The notes beneath the pieces are model-generated. The model was not told the origin of the DNA, ran no database searches, and saw nothing but the letters and a program-made list of their open reading frames with translations. From assembly GCA_958299035.1 (NCBI GenBank), contig CATQJL010000001.1, forward strand, positions 53,122,333 through 53,186,332: DNA of 64,000 bases, given 5' to 3'. The position numbers were made by a program, and so were the translations under genes. Source of the DNA: Cylicocyclus nassatus. Its lineage: Eukaryota > Nematoda > Chromadorea > Rhabditida > Strongylidae. This document shows, in pieces, positions 1-12,650 of this stretch (its first letter is position 1; each line of letters starts with the position of its first letter).

Positions 1-3000
1 TGAAAGTTATCGAAGTGTTTCTGCATAGTTACACATCATGATCGCTTCACGTCATCATTGCCACCAACGCTCAGCAAGTCGTCTAGGGATGCCAAGTTAG
101 TAAATTGCACTCTGGCAGACTAGAATGACTTTTTACGACTAACACACACGTGATTGCGCTTACTCGGAATGGGAGTACTACTTTCGTAAGTTTTTGCTCC
201 AGCTCTGTACTATGCTCTAGACAAACAACTTCATACGTCTGATGTGTCGCCGCGGAGCAACTCTATAGGAGCTATCACATGGTGCACCGGTTTGGATGTC
301 ATCAGTATGTTCTAACTAAGACTTGTTTGGAGTAATGGTGCGCAACTTTCGCCTTGTACAGAGAAGCCTTCACTTGACATGGATGTTCAAGAGCAGATGG
401 TAGAATAAGGAGGAGAGGGGTAGCAGTGTTATAAATTTGGAGATCCAACACTTTCTAGCCAAAGATATTAATCGTAAAAAATAAACAATAATGTGTGATG
501 TTGAAACGCTATGACAAATACAAATGGTGTTGGGAATCTATGTATTAAAAAAAGAAATTATTTATCATTGTCTATGTAGGACCATGTCCTCTATCAGACA
601 TCGTCATGTGCAACTAATGTGGGAATTCGTCAGTGAGCAGTATATCCAAATTAGAGTGAGCTACAGGGCAGGAGAGCTCAGTCCCTGCAATTCTTGCGTA
701 GACCTATTTGGACGGACAAGAGCTCGGACGCTCACCCTGATTTCGCGCAAGGCACCGTGCGGAGAAGACGAAAGAAGTAATGAGACAAATACGCCATAGT
801 CAGGAGATGGTGATGAAGCTAACATTGACAGGGCAGGAAAGAGAATGTAAGGAATTCAGTCACTTCTTATTTGCTCGATCGTAAATTATTTGGCAGCACT
901 TGCTCATCTCCATGTGCAGCGGGCAGAAGTCCAGAATCAGGTTTGTCAATATAAAATTTGTATTGCTGACATCAAGATTTTTAGACCTGAAGCTAGTTCT
1001 ATGCAAATCATGAGGGGAGGGTATCACACAGCAAGACAATAACAAGGAAAAACTTCTAGGACGAAGTCATTTTTGTTCGAAGAGGTAAGCCCCCACGTTT
1101 ATGTTTATGTATCTGCATCGATAGTCGTCAGAATTTGTCCAGGAAAATTCTTATTTTGTATTTTACGTAATTGAAATGCGTATAATGCAGCGGCAGTTTG
1201 GAATTTTTTGCTTATGTGTAAAGCAGAAGCTTTTTTTTTCAAAGCGTGTCAGTGACATTAACAATAGTTTCCAAGTAATTCTGATAGTTTCTTGAATGCT
1301 ATTTTAAAACGAGTTATCTTGAATAAGTAACAAGGATATGATGACTGAGGTTTGCGAGTTCTTTCCGGTATAGTCAATTTCATGTCATTCCATTGGCAAT
1401 CAAAGACTAAGAATAACAAGGAAAGGATACTTGGCGACTGCAGCCTTTTGCAATAGGATGTATACCAGTGGATGCTCCTTGATTTCAAACCTGTGTTCAT
1501 TATCTGCTGTGCGAATCTTTGAATGAAGTTATGGATTTTATTCCATATTATTTTCATGAGATTTAGGCAGTCAGAATCATCAGTATTCAGGCTTTCTATA
1601 CTCTAATTTATCGGAGACAGTTTTTCTGATTAAATGTAAAGCTTTATTCTATCTGGGTGTTTTTTGTAGTGCGTAATGAACATGCTAACGATTTCGGTGA
1701 TTTCTGTCATCAAAACAATGCAAATTCTGGTGACAATAAATGCTCATAACTTCTTTCGGAAGAGCGCACAACAGATACCGAAAGCGATTTACAACGCCTC
1801 AAGATGCGCTTAATGGTGTACGTTTCATTTCAAAGGCCACGGTCACCAAGTATCCTTCCCTTGTAAGTCATTTTTGCGACTAGGACAATGAATCTTTTCC
1901 CCTATCGAGCTCTTGTGTCTCTTTTATGTCTCAAGCTATAAATGTATCCTTTAGGGATAAAAGACAGCATCGTGCTTCTACTGCCGCAACTAGAAAAGAA
2001 CCTTACAAAATCGGTACCATTGTACCAGATTGTTGAACATCTACCTCTTCACGAATCAAGCAATCCAAACTTTGCATCTGAGTTCCAGTACATTTCTCTC
2101 CTTCCTTGTTTATACTTGTCGGTGTTTTCTCCATCGTTCTCACATATAACTTTAACCACCTGTCCACGACACCGATTTGAGTTCAATGTGCCATGTTTTG
2201 TAAATTTTTTCAAATATCTAGTACTTTTCCAAGTTGAGTCTGATAAACTACATAAATGAGATAGCTTTTACAAGTGTAGTTGTCAAAACGTACTTTTTGT
2301 CCCGTAGTAAAGCTCGGTCAGATCAGATGATTTGAAATGAGAGCCTTAAATAAGGCGTAAGATGACCTGACCAGCGGTCACTCCCATATGTTATGAAAAT
2401 GCGACCTAACCTGACAAGCGAGCGTCACAGCAGGTTTCGCGATAATCTCACCTAACTTCCGTAAGAGCAGCGTCGATTTTGAGATAATTTCAAAGAACGA
2501 GTGTGCAAAGGATGAGACGCAGAGAAAAATCCCGTAAGTTGTTCGCGAGTAGCTTGCGAGATACGTAATGTGACAGATTATTGCGAACTAAAGTGTGCGA
2601 AACGGCACTCGGGGGCCTACGGGTTGAAAGAATCTATGAACAGCTGATGGCAGCCGGGAATAGGGTAAGCAAGTTTTTTTCTCTTTTTTCGAAGGGTATG
2701 CCTTATTTTTCGTAGAAAGCTGCCAATGAGATTACTTTGTTTAACTCATTGTCTTCTGTCTAAAAATTGTGGTTTCATGAGAATCTGTGCTATAATGCCG
2801 TGATTTTGTTTTCTTCCCATTTGTTAGTTGAAGTTTTTGATAGCGCATTCGAAATTTTACAGAGGCTTGCATACATTCTCATCGATTTTTGTTACTAGCC
2901 GCTATTAATGATGGCATGCCGGTGTCGCAAAAAATCTCGCTAGCCGATTTCGAACCACGTCCTTTGGCGTTGCAATAAGTTATCCATTTTACCTGCTCGA

Positions 3001-3900
3001 ACAAACAGCGTTGCTGCTTCTTCTTTGAGAACGCAAACCTTGTCATTTCTACGAACGATCAACATCCAGATCAATAGCTCGCTGGATGCGAAGTGATGCG
3101 CCCTACGATCATCTCAGGTCCACCTCAAGAGAGACCCTGACGGGGGGGGGGGGGGAGGGGTAATACGAGCCTTTGTGCAGCATTCTGCCAAGATGAATTG
3201 CATATTTTGCACTTACATACGTTTCGTCGACAACGGCAATCTTGGATCGTCCTCGCTCCAGCGTAACAAAAGTATCTTTCTTCCATTTTTGCGTTTATAT
3301 ACTTATTTGCCCATCTAATTTACTTATCTCACTTACGTTTTCCCGCGTCAGGGATTACTCATGTACTTTATATGGCTCAGCTTTTTTTGGAGTGGAAGCT
3401 CAGTCAATCTTCATGGCATACACACTTGACTAGAACAGTGAATAGTTATGGACCTCTGGGGGTTTTCTATCGGCGCGTCGGCAAATAGTCATCATACCTG
3501 TGCTCGGCGCTTTACAAATGCTGTGTAAACCTTTTTTTCTTTTTTTCCCACTATGTTCAAGGTAGTCTTATGACGAATAAAACTTTCGCTTTGGCTAAAT
3601 TTGCGATGTACTGCGTAGAGAACTATATGTTGCCGAAGGTGGGAGGATCCCACGCGGAAAATGCAGCAGATATTCAGCACGTGCATGTATTGAAATGTGT
3701 ATTTGCTGCAGATGTCCGGCGGGAACTCCCACTTTCGGCGACGTATAGTGCCCCGATGTACTGTGTCGACCTTTTCTAATTTTCGTTCCCCGCCTCGTTC
3801 GGCCCTGGTTGGCGTATTATGGTGCGTCGTGGACATGCTCGCGTATACACATAGGTGGGCGGAGGTCTAAAGAGGCAATGGTAGCTGCTGCTTCAGAATA
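1..3900. other. Intergenic, no supported gene
   Basis: AT-rich DNA with only short overlapping frames on both strands. A sequence related to one arm of the intronic fold-back element lies at about 1742-1767, and a poly-G tract at 3142. Nothing else was recognised. Confidence 0.6.
3142..3155 (+). repeat. 14-base G tract
   Basis: An uninterrupted run of 14 G at 3142-3155, followed by AGGGG. Similar tracts of 10-11 bases occur at 38407-38416 (G), 56909-56919 (C) and 59284-59293 (G). Confidence 0.9.
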
Positions 3901-3940
3901 TTCTACATGTAGTTACCAACAAATACAAAAGCTTGGAGCA

Positions 3941-4570
3941 CTACAGCCGGTCCAAGAAATTTTTGGGTTCGCACTGGCTAGTCCCGCCTATTAAAGTAGC
4001 CAGTGCGAGATCCCTCTGGAAAACCCGCTGCAATAGAATTTCCCGCAGTTTGTTGTGTGTAGGGCTTCCAATGGGAATCTTGGGCTTTTTCGCCTTTTCA
4101 TCCTCTTTGTTCTCCATCAGAACGTCGTGGGCACGCTTTGTCAGTATACCAGTAATGTCGGGTTGCAAACTATATTCGACACATTTAGATGTACGAAGAT
4201 TTCACCTTATTCCTATTATAGATATCGGCCACGTGGTTCAGGCATGAATTGAAGACATGCGTCGCATGCCTGCCATCGTGTACCAGCTCCTTGCTTGATG
4301 GCAAAGTAAAGATGCTTCTTTATGAATTTCAGTGCTAGCACCTCGTATCCCTTTCGTGAGGTTAATTTAATTTTTTCTAAACACGCCGTAGAATCTTGAT
4401 TCCTCAAAGTCGAAGATGTAGGTCCACATGTCTGGCAAGATGCCATGGATCGAGCCTCCACTTATTCTGCTCACCGAACTCCTCATTGTACGAGTTGTTT
4501 TCGGTCCCATACATCGGGTTGCGTCAACTGCAATCGAGTGGATAAGGAAATCCCTCGATTGCAACACCGC
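3941..4570 (-). pseudogene. Coding-like remnants in several frames
   Basis: On the minus strand, short stretches look protein-like but lie in different frames with stops between them: YGTENNSYNEEFGEQNKW ending LARHVDLHLRL (about 4510-4400), and a lysine-rich frame at 4168-3941 including KIPIGSPTHNKLREILLQ. They lie downstream of the candidate at 4783-5109 in the same orientation, so all may belong to one decayed gene or element. No family was recognised. An 11-bp perfect hairpin (CGCACTGGCTA, 3971-4009) lies inside. Confidence 0.22.
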
Positions 4571-4782
4571 AGCTTTTAGCTAGAATTTAGTGATGCTTTA
4601 TTTATGCACCTGTTACGGAACGTTATACGACTCCGAATGTACCTTTTGCTTCAACCAGATAGGCTGCTGGAAGGCGGGGTTACGTGACCTAATTAGGATA
4701 GAAAATGATCAAAGAGCATGTTCGCGAGGGAGGCACGAAATGCGTCGCGGACGCGAGCAATCGCCTCATAGGTCATAAAGCC

Positions 4783-5109
4783 TCAGCTTTCAGCAGCCAA
4801 TCTGGCAGCAAAAGGTATGCACAGTTTCGTTCTCAGGTCCGCAGCGAGAACCTTGCAGAATTCTGCGATGTGTGCTTTCATTCTATGCCCTGTTAACGGC
4901 GATACCCCAGCCGCGTTCGCCCCTATTCTAAGGTTCTGAGATATTTCAAATGTTTTGGTTATGTCAGTCGTTACCTGGTAGGCTTCTGTTATCTCTTCTA
5001 TGATGTGACTTTGATGTTTCTCACGGATTCGCTCGATGGGCCTTATTTCCTCAAGATACTTCTGTAGATGCTGATGGATGTGAGCTCTGAAGAAGTTTCT
5101 GAAGCACAT
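4783..5109 (-). CDS. Candidate coding sequence of unknown function
   Basis: A 108-codon ATG frame, rich in charged residues (YLEEIRPIERIREKHQSH and later SPLTGHRMKAHIAEFCK). A 39-nt GT-AG segment (about 4977-4939, acceptor ATATCTCAG) could be removed without changing frame, and a donor follows TTCTGCAAG near 4855. It may be one or two exons of a gene or the remnant of a mobile element. I do not recognise the family. Next stop is TGA at about 4783. Confidence 0.28.
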   Translation of the reverse strand: MCFRNFFRAHIHQHLQKYLEEIRPIERIREKHQSHIIEEITEAYQVTTDITKTFEISQNLRIGANAAGVSPLTGHRMKAHIAEFCKVLAADLRTKLCIPFAARLAAES

Positions 5110-8100
5110 TGTTGCACTTCTGGATTTGGGTTTGGATTACAACGAAGTTCCCTTTGACTTCAATATGGAACTACGACATCCGCCATGAGATATTGAAAGA
5201 AAAACACATGACAAGGATGAAAGAAAAAACACATGAAAAGGAACCGAACGAAGCAAATCAATAAAAAAGCCAAAGAAACATCAAACAAATGCGATAATAT
5301 TCGTATTCTCCGGATTGGCGGCATAATGTACCCAGTGCACAGCACTAAGCGCCTGGACAGCGTTGCCGCTGCCATCAAAAATTTTTAAGGGGCTCTATTT
5401 GAGCTGGGAGGAGGGGGTTTAAGACTGTTTAGAAATCAGTTTGTAGGGTTTGGGATGTCGATAAAATTTATGTAAAGAAAGTAAAAAAATTGTGTTTTGG
5501 AGGAATCTATAACATTTTCCCAAACCACCTCAGGTGGCTTCCATGTGGCTTGAAAGCCATCTATCTAAAAGTTGAGCATGTCTTCAGTTCGTATAATTTT
5601 TTCATAATTTTTCATACACAGTCTCAACTCCTCATTGCCCATCTACACCAATTTGGGTGTTCATTTTCACTTCGCTGTTAACAAGCCCTTTGTTTGTTTG
5701 GGAGAGCAGGCCGTCGGTATGTCTGCAGAGTGCGGACGGCAGCAGATCCCATATCAAAAGACAACGGTATGCATTCCGCAAAAACGATATGTCCTTTGCT
5801 TTTTTTCCCAAAAACGACATCCAGCTTGCTTGGTAAGCCACCTGTGCCGCGCCCTGACTACAGTAGTCACAGATGTTATGCATGCTAATGCATTCCTTCC
5901 CAATGAAGAGTTTGTCTTTGGGCCCAAATCTCGTAATCTGTTTTTCACGCCTGATCTCTTGCTGCCTCTCGTGATGTTTCCAATAATGGGAGCAGAAGGG
6001 CAGGCTTTCAGACGGACTCCTTTTTCGTCACTGTGGCAGTCGTAACGCGTGAGAATAAAGAGCTCAAGCCACTTTTTTCTTTGAACTACAAATTGTTCAA
6101 TAGATCTAAGTCTGTCTCTTTGAAGTTGAGCTCTTCTTTGCTGTCATACCCTCTCAACTTCTGGGCAGAAGCTGGAGTCACTCTAAATGCCAAGAGTTTT
6201 CTCTAGAAGTTTCTCTGGACAACTGGTGGGTTTACTTTTACAACCTAACCGTGGTCTTGGCAGAGGACATGGACGGTATGCTTATGTCAACCTGGGCGGG
6301 CGCAGCGGTTGAGGGTAAAGGTTCATCAACAACTCCGGCGCTGGTTGATGTTACCATGGGCGTCTAAAGATGCATTGATGTTTTGGTATACTTTTATGTT
6401 TAGAAACACCCCTTCATGTTCATCGGCATAAGGTGTTCTATGTAAGTAGATCCCAACCGTTTAGTCCGAAGTATTTTTTTGTGTACGTATTAATGTAATG
6501 TTGTACATCGGACATTCCTACGGTGATATCTCCATGAGTCATACGTTTAGTATGGTGGTATAGCAAAACCGAAAAATGAGACTAACTGTGAGCATTCCAA
6601 TGGCTTCATTCAAGATGCTATCGAGGCTAGGAGAATATCGCCCTGGTTGAGATAGACGACATCATCAGCGGCTTTTGAGATGTTACCACCACTCACCACT
6701 ATTGTCTCGAAAAACATTGTGCCTATTTTTTTAGTTTTTATTGCGCTCGGTTGGTAGGAAGAAACTTGCGGCATATTTGAAATTAGCGACGCAAAGAAAC
6801 TTGGGAGAATTTGGTGAACGCTTTACCAACCTGTGCAGATTTCCTAGGCAAGAACTGTACATCGCTGCGTGATTTTGAATTCTCTGCAAGCACATAAACA
6901 TTAAAGAGGCAAAAGAACAGCACAAACACATAGACATAAGCACATAAACGGATGTTGCACGACATGTCGGGGTAACGCCGCAAAGCGAACTAATTCTAAC
7001 GACGCTCCGGTTAACGATCTTAACATGTAGGACGTGCACTCGCTTGAAGGGAAACGTCCTTGAATGAGCGGGACGAGGGGTGGAGGCGGGGCGAGGGATG
7101 GGATCCTAGTCTCGATGCTGAGATTGGAGGAGTTACAGGCGGTCATGGGAAAGCGCACCTAGCTCATAGGCTTAGTTGGGGGTCCTTTATTTCGCCGCTC
7201 AGAGATCTCATAAGTCCGATTTTTCAGCGATTGCCTTGCTTGTAAGACAAATTACTGCACGATTGACATGCATCAACGTGGTTTCTTCAAAACTATAATT
7301 GTCATTCAATAAGAAACAACTACTTTGTTTAGAGCATACAAACAATCATGGCACTGAACTTGATATACATGTATGCAATATATAAACAGCACAGATTTGA
7401 AGCTTATGTGCACCGTCCTCTCCTTTAAAACACCACTGCAACGTGGTTTGTCCGGAGATATATTGTATTTGGTGGTCGGTGTTCCGCGTAATAAGTTCAT
7501 ACCGTTTAAAATAAAGATAGACAAATGCTATAAAAAGTGTTAGATGCAGAATTTCTTCCACTTTTTAAAATGAAGTTGCAATTTCGATTTCTTTGACGTT
7601 ATAATAATCGACAAGAACCCAGTCCGAGACAGCTGCCTACTTTTATTGCTGTGTGTTATTTTAAAACTTTTCTTCTTTGCTTTTGGAAGAGCTTTGATCA
7701 CTATATGATTAAATACATCTTTCATAGCTGGTTTGTCAAAATTTTAATGATCATTTCATTTCTTTGATGTTACCAAATTCCATATTTGGTCATCCCAAAC
7801 CGAACGTCAAACAGAAGGCAAGAAGGATGTCATTCGTTGCAGAATGTTCCCCTCTTACTAATGAACGTTTCTTCTTCCTGACTGTAAAGGTTTCGAAGAT
7901 TTGAAATTCAGTATTTCGAAGCGGTAAACACTTGCTTTGTTAAATCAATGTTTGATCAGTCTCTATTTCATACTTTGGAGGTTTCAAATCGCAAAGGTTT
8001 GTTCGACTTCTCAAAACTGAGACAATTAAAAGAACAGTCAAAGAGGTCCAATGTCTTGCATTTTGCTTCCTCTGTCCAACGGTGATCAAAGCTCTTCCAG

Positions 8101-9194
8101 AAGCTAGGAATAAAATATTGAAGTAATAAACAAAATAAAGGTAGGTAAAAATCATGGGTTGGAGATTCTCACAATTATTCAAGCGACCATTAAAAGCTTG
8201 GAGAGAAAAAACACAACCGCTAGAAAGAGGAGGATTTTATGCATTGACCACTTTTCAACGCGTTTGTTTCGGCACGAACTTTCCCGACCAAGAATTGGTC
8301 ATTTTTAAGTTCATGTCATGTTCTTGCGCAGACGAAAACCCAATATCTAGCCAAGATATCGAGAATTCTCTTTGTTTTTTATGCTTTAGAGCGAAAAACA
8401 GCACTAGTGTGTGGTTTATTTCGTTTGCGCTCATTTGAGTTAATCTTTTATTTTGTATAATGCCCAACAGTTCCCTGTAAGTGATAGCAAAAGGTTTGAC
8501 CAGGCTACAAGCGCGAATGAGGCTCACACTACAGTTTTGGAATTTAAACGGGTTTGAGAAAAGGTGAGTAAATAGGTGTGTACACATCTGCTTGTAATTT
8601 GGCCCGCAACTTCCAGAGGTTATGAAACTTCCCTTTATTTTTTCTCAAAGACAACTACCAAATACATAGCAGGTTCTGCTTTACATGCTTCCTGATATCA
8701 GCGCGAGCATGGTTCCGCACATCTTTCTTTTCCGTTAATCAGAAGCGGCTCGGCACAAGTCGTCCTTTTGTACCTAACCGCCCGTTTTTTGAAAGTTTGT
8801 CCTTTTTGTCAGCTTCTCGATCATAAATCTTTTCCGGGTAGTAAACTAGCAGCAGAATACCAACAAACTATATAAAACTGTTAGATTAGTTAAAAGTTGA
8901 AAGCGACGACGAGGAAGTAGATTGAAGTAATCGAGTAGGGTAAGTTTGAATGTATAAACTTTAATGAATGACACCTGAATGTTGACGCATAGGTGCCCCA
9001 GTCGCTACCGTTGCATTGAGGGTGGGGGGAGGGGGCGATTTTATCAAGGCTAAATATAGTGCTCCAAAGTAAAGGTGCAACTGGTCCTTTGCGGGAAAGC
9101 AAGTTATTGCCCACGCAAGAATTGCAGAATACAAAAATGCGATATACGTAATTGCAAAAATATAGGCCCCATGACCACTTGTCGTTATGATGGC
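5110..9194. other. Intergenic, no supported gene
   Basis: Apart from the partial hAT repeat near 5.7 kb, I see no coding region. A 17-bp inverted pair GAAGAGCTTTGATCA occurs at about 7687 and 8082. The GC-rich stretch at about 7050-7160 has no recognised function. Confidence 0.55.
5665..5856 (+). repeat. Partial hAT-like repeat related to 9860-10074
   Basis: The segment shares AACAAGCC.TTTGTTTGTTTG, CAAAAACGA.. and the right end CTGTGCCGCGCCCTG (about 5842-5856) with the complete hAT element at 9203-10074. No matching left terminus was found upstream, so it is a truncated or rearranged copy. Confidence 0.5.
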
Positions 9195-9202
9195 GTGTTA
9201 GT

Positions 9203-10074
9203 CAGGGCCCGGCACGCGTTAGTTTGGAGCATCTTTGAAAACGAAGTCCCTCATGACTTTGCGAAAATTTACGAAGTCCTTCTTAACGTAAAAATCATTA
9301 GCTAAACCCTTATTCAATCAAAACAACAATAAAAAAGCGAAGAAAGCGCATTTTGAGGCACCTAATATAATGAAAAAGCAGAAAAAAAACATTCTGATTT
9401 GATAAACGGCTTCGTCATTGGGTAGGGTGCATATTTTAGTGCTCAGAATGTCGAAAACTTCCTAGGCCAACCAAATCTGCGGCCTCAACAATCTGGCGAT
9501 GCATTTTTCGCCACATAGTTTAAAGGACACCGCATGTATTGGAGCGCAATATCTATCAACGCATAGATTTACTCTACTTTTGGCTCAAAAAAAGAGGAGA
9601 GACAATGGTTTGATTCGCTCTCTTCACTATATGATAGATTTTTGACCGTTTTAATCGTCAAAATCAAAGAGGGCCAAAACTTAACTTATGTGAACTCTCC
9701 GATATTTATGCTCCGAACCAACCCAGTTGGTTTGGTGTTGGTCTAGAAACCAACAAAATCGGGAACGGATATTGGGACACGTAAGTTTTTGAATTTTTTT
9801 ACATAACATAGTTTGGAGTAAAATTCTATACGCATAGCCCAAATTCGGAGCCATGTGATTGTTTCTGCGCTGTAAACAAGCCATTTGTTTGTTTGAGTCT
9901 GACGTTTGAAATTCGCGCGCTTGCGAAAGAATACGTTCAACTCGTGAAACATGACATGTTCGTGTTTTTTTTTATCGGCGCTTCCCCCAGGACCTTATAA
10001 AAACGATACCCCCGTTGCTTCTAACTCCAAAAACGAAGCCCAGTTTGACTCCAGACCATCTGTGCCGGGCCCTG
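9203..10074 (+). mobile_element. hAT-like non-autonomous transposon with 8-bp target duplication
   Basis: The ends are CAGGGCCCGGCACG (9203-9216) and its inverse GTGCCGGGCCCTG (10062-10074). The flanking octamers GTGTTAGT (9195-9202) and GTCTTAGT (10075-10082) match at 7 of 8 positions, the size expected for hAT insertion. The 872-bp interior shows no transposase. It abuts TTCGAATA element A almost directly. Confidence 0.8.
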
Positions 10075-10103
10075 GTCTTAGTACGCGACTAAGCTAAGCA
10101 ATA

Positions 10104-12101
10104 TACTTGGGTAATTCGATAATTTTTCATCGAATGAATGAATATCGAATGAATTCGAAAAGAAAAAATTTCGAATAAACGAATCTTATATATAAAGCTG
10201 AATGTCTGTCTGTATGTATGTATGTATGTCTGTCTGTCTGTACGTATGTGCGGAATAGAAATTTTTATTTCTGAACCGATCGGGACCAAACTTGGCACAC
10301 ATATACTTCGGGGCAGGGAGCGTGTCATAGGCTACTTTTCGTTATCGATCGATAGGGGTGACCAGCACGGGGGTGACCAGCATGTTCGATTACCCCCCTG
10401 TGCAAAATCCCAGCCCCCTAGCTCAAAATTTGCAAAAAATCGGTGAAATCGACATCGATCGATAACGAAAAGTGGACTATGACACGCTCCCTGCCCCGAA
10501 GTGTATGTGTGCAAAGTTTGGCCCCGGGCGGAGCCGGGTTTGCCATCTAGTATCGAATAAATTCGAAAATAAAAAATCTCGAATAAACGAATATCGAATA
10601 ATTCGGAAAGTCAAAAATATCGAATGAATGAGTTTTGAATAAATTCGGAAAATCAAAAATATCGAATGAATGAATATCGAGTATATTCGAACATTGGAAG
10701 TCGAATTTCGAATAAATATTCGAATAATTTATCGAATAACCAAAGCAGTCACATCTCAAACTTGCTGACCTATCTGGCTAAAGCCGATCCAATCATAATC
10801 AGCCCCCTGGTATCCTCTATACCTAGCTTAAAATTTTCCAAAGATTGCTGAAATCAATAAAATAGATTTCGGTTTTTTAGTCAGCACCCTCACTTACCCC
10901 TTTGTACCAACTCCCAACCTCGTAGCTTAAGATTTTGCAAAAATCGATAAAATCGATGAAGTAAATTTTTATCCATAATCAGCACCCTCATTTACCCCCT
11001 TGCACCGACTCCCAGTCCCGTAGCTTGAAGGCAGGTAGCTACGAAAGCATGTGGTTTCGTCCACAAAGCGAGCACGAATGCCTCTATAACCCCGGGCATA
11101 CTGCAGGCATTTCAGTGGCGAGTATGGAATACTCAAATTGTCCAAAACCTATTTTGAAAGTGCAGAATGCAGGGCATTTATCATTTTAGTATGTTGTACA
11201 CGCTAAATATTTGTGGTAAGGTGCCATCACATCTGAAGACATCTCGTAACTGACAAATCGCGTACGGCGATCTAAACCGTCTAATCCTGCACTACAACTG
11301 CGATGTCCTTTACTCAATATACACCAATTCGCAAAAAACTCCAAGGTAACGAATAGGCAGTTTTGCAATAATTTATGCGAGCAAGAGTGCTCACTAGTGT
11401 GGGCTTTGCGTACCGCAAGCATGAGCAATGCAAAGAAAGAAGAACAGCCATTTCAATTCAGTATGAACTCAGAACATGAGCTTGGATTTGATATATTCTT
11501 TGCTGATTTGGTGCCAATAGCAGTGCGAACAATCTCATTGATCGAAAAAACATCAACTAAAATCCACATATTTTTTATAGTGGCAAGCAGTCGGAAGAAT
11601 GCGACTCTTGATACGGTTCAAAGATATACCGGTTGCAAAAGATGCATTACCGAGTTTTGCAAAAAAAACGCGGACGAAGTGAGCTTGATACTCAGCAGTT
11701 GGCTCTGCAACAATGTCGAATAATCTGAATACGGAGTACATTCGAATACGAATTCGAATAAACATTCGAATAAAACATTCGAATAAAATCTATTCGAAAC
11801 CCCGTTTTTTGATTATTCGAGTTTTCGAATAATATTCGAAACCTCGTTTTTTTGATTATTCGAATTTTCGAATAATATTCGAAACCTCGTTTTTTGATTA
11901 TTCGACTTTTCGAATAACGTTCGAAACCTCGTTTTTTGATTATTCGAGTTTCGAACTTTGTTCGAAACCCCGTCTTCTCAATTATTCGAGTTTCGAATAT
12001 TATTCGAAAATGGAAGAACTCCGAATATCGAATTTCGAATACGAATATATTCGAATGTTTTATTCGAATGATCGAATTTCTATTCGATTCGGACCCAAGT
12101 A
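10104..12101 (+). mobile_element. TTCGAATA-type TIR element, copy A (TA target duplication)
   Basis: It is bounded by the inverted repeat TACTTGGGT (10104-10112) and ACCCAAGTA (12093-12101), each flanked by TA (10102-10103 and 12102-12103), as in Tc1/mariner-like insertions. Both ends are dense arrays of TTCGAATA/TATTCGAA words. The right end contains about five 40-bp units (TTCGAAACC-TCGTTTTTTGATTATTCGAG) at 11800-12010. The interior has three tandem units of an AT/CCC-rich module (about 10790-11025) and unique sequence. No transposase is recognisable, so it is probably non-autonomous. A Helitron sits inside its left array. Confidence 0.8.
10184..10550 (+). mobile_element. Non-autonomous Helitron, copy 1, nested in TTCGAATA element A
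   Basis: It begins TCTTATATATAAAGCTGAATG followed by a TGTC/TGTA simple repeat. It ends with a GC hairpin (CCCGGGCGGAGCCGGG, 10524-10539), a short spacer and CTAG (10547-10550). The flanking host bases are A and T, as expected for Helitron insertion into AT. There is no ORF for RepHel, so it depends on an autonomous partner. Compared with copy 2, most of the left arm of the internal palindrome is deleted. Confidence 0.82.
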
Positions 12102-12151
12102 TACTAAGCAAGTGCATCGCTTCTTATAAGTTTCTGGAATGCATAATACTG

Positions 12152-12650
12152 TTAGGGTGCCCCATTTTTACCGTTTTTACCATAAACATCAGCATATCTT
12201 GAGAACTTGAGCACCCTCCAAAGTTTACAAATACATGGTCGTACTTCTGTACGTATGAGCTATATGATGACGTGTGTAGGAGGAGCTCAAGATTTTTAGA
12301 GGCAGAGTTTGCCATTTTACCTCAATCATTTTTCCTTTATTTCTAGCCATGGAAAAAATACGAAAATAGCACCGTTGAATGCGCGATGTGTCAAGCATAC
12401 GCTAGATTGAATGGTGGAATTTTAAGACATTTCGGAGCGGAGAACGATTTTTGAAGTAAAAGTTCGTTTTCGAGTGGCTATAGGTTTCAGCTCAGAACAC
12501 CTTTTGAAATACGCTTTGGACGGATTCTTGTTAGCCATCTTGTAGAGCTTTCCTTTCGCTGTGGAATGACTACTCAAGCCACATGAATTGAAGGGAAGAT
12601 AGAAAGAGACGATCATAGTAAAAACGGTAAAATATTATGGGGCAGCCTAA
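12152..12650. mobile_element. Mariner-type MITE with TIR TTAGG(G/C)TGCCCCAT
   Basis: The left end TTAGGGTGCCCCATTTTTAC (12152) and right end ATGGGGCAGCCTAA (12637-12650) are inverted, each followed inside by a CCGTTTTTAC block. TA follows the right end (12651-12652); the left flank reads CTG, so the duplication is imperfect. It is 499 bp with no transposase. It lies 50 bp from TTCGAATA element A. Confidence 0.65.

Noticed and set aside
3570..3836. Overlapping frames on both strands near 3.5-3.8 kb
   Set aside because: Neither shows family motifs or supported splice sites; composition alone does not support a gene.
11692..12117. 141-codon minus-strand frame with repeated RIIKKRGFE-like peptides
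   Set aside because: The repeating peptide is a by-product of the 40-bp TTCGAA units; the inverted element at 58 kb gives a similar artefact in another frame.
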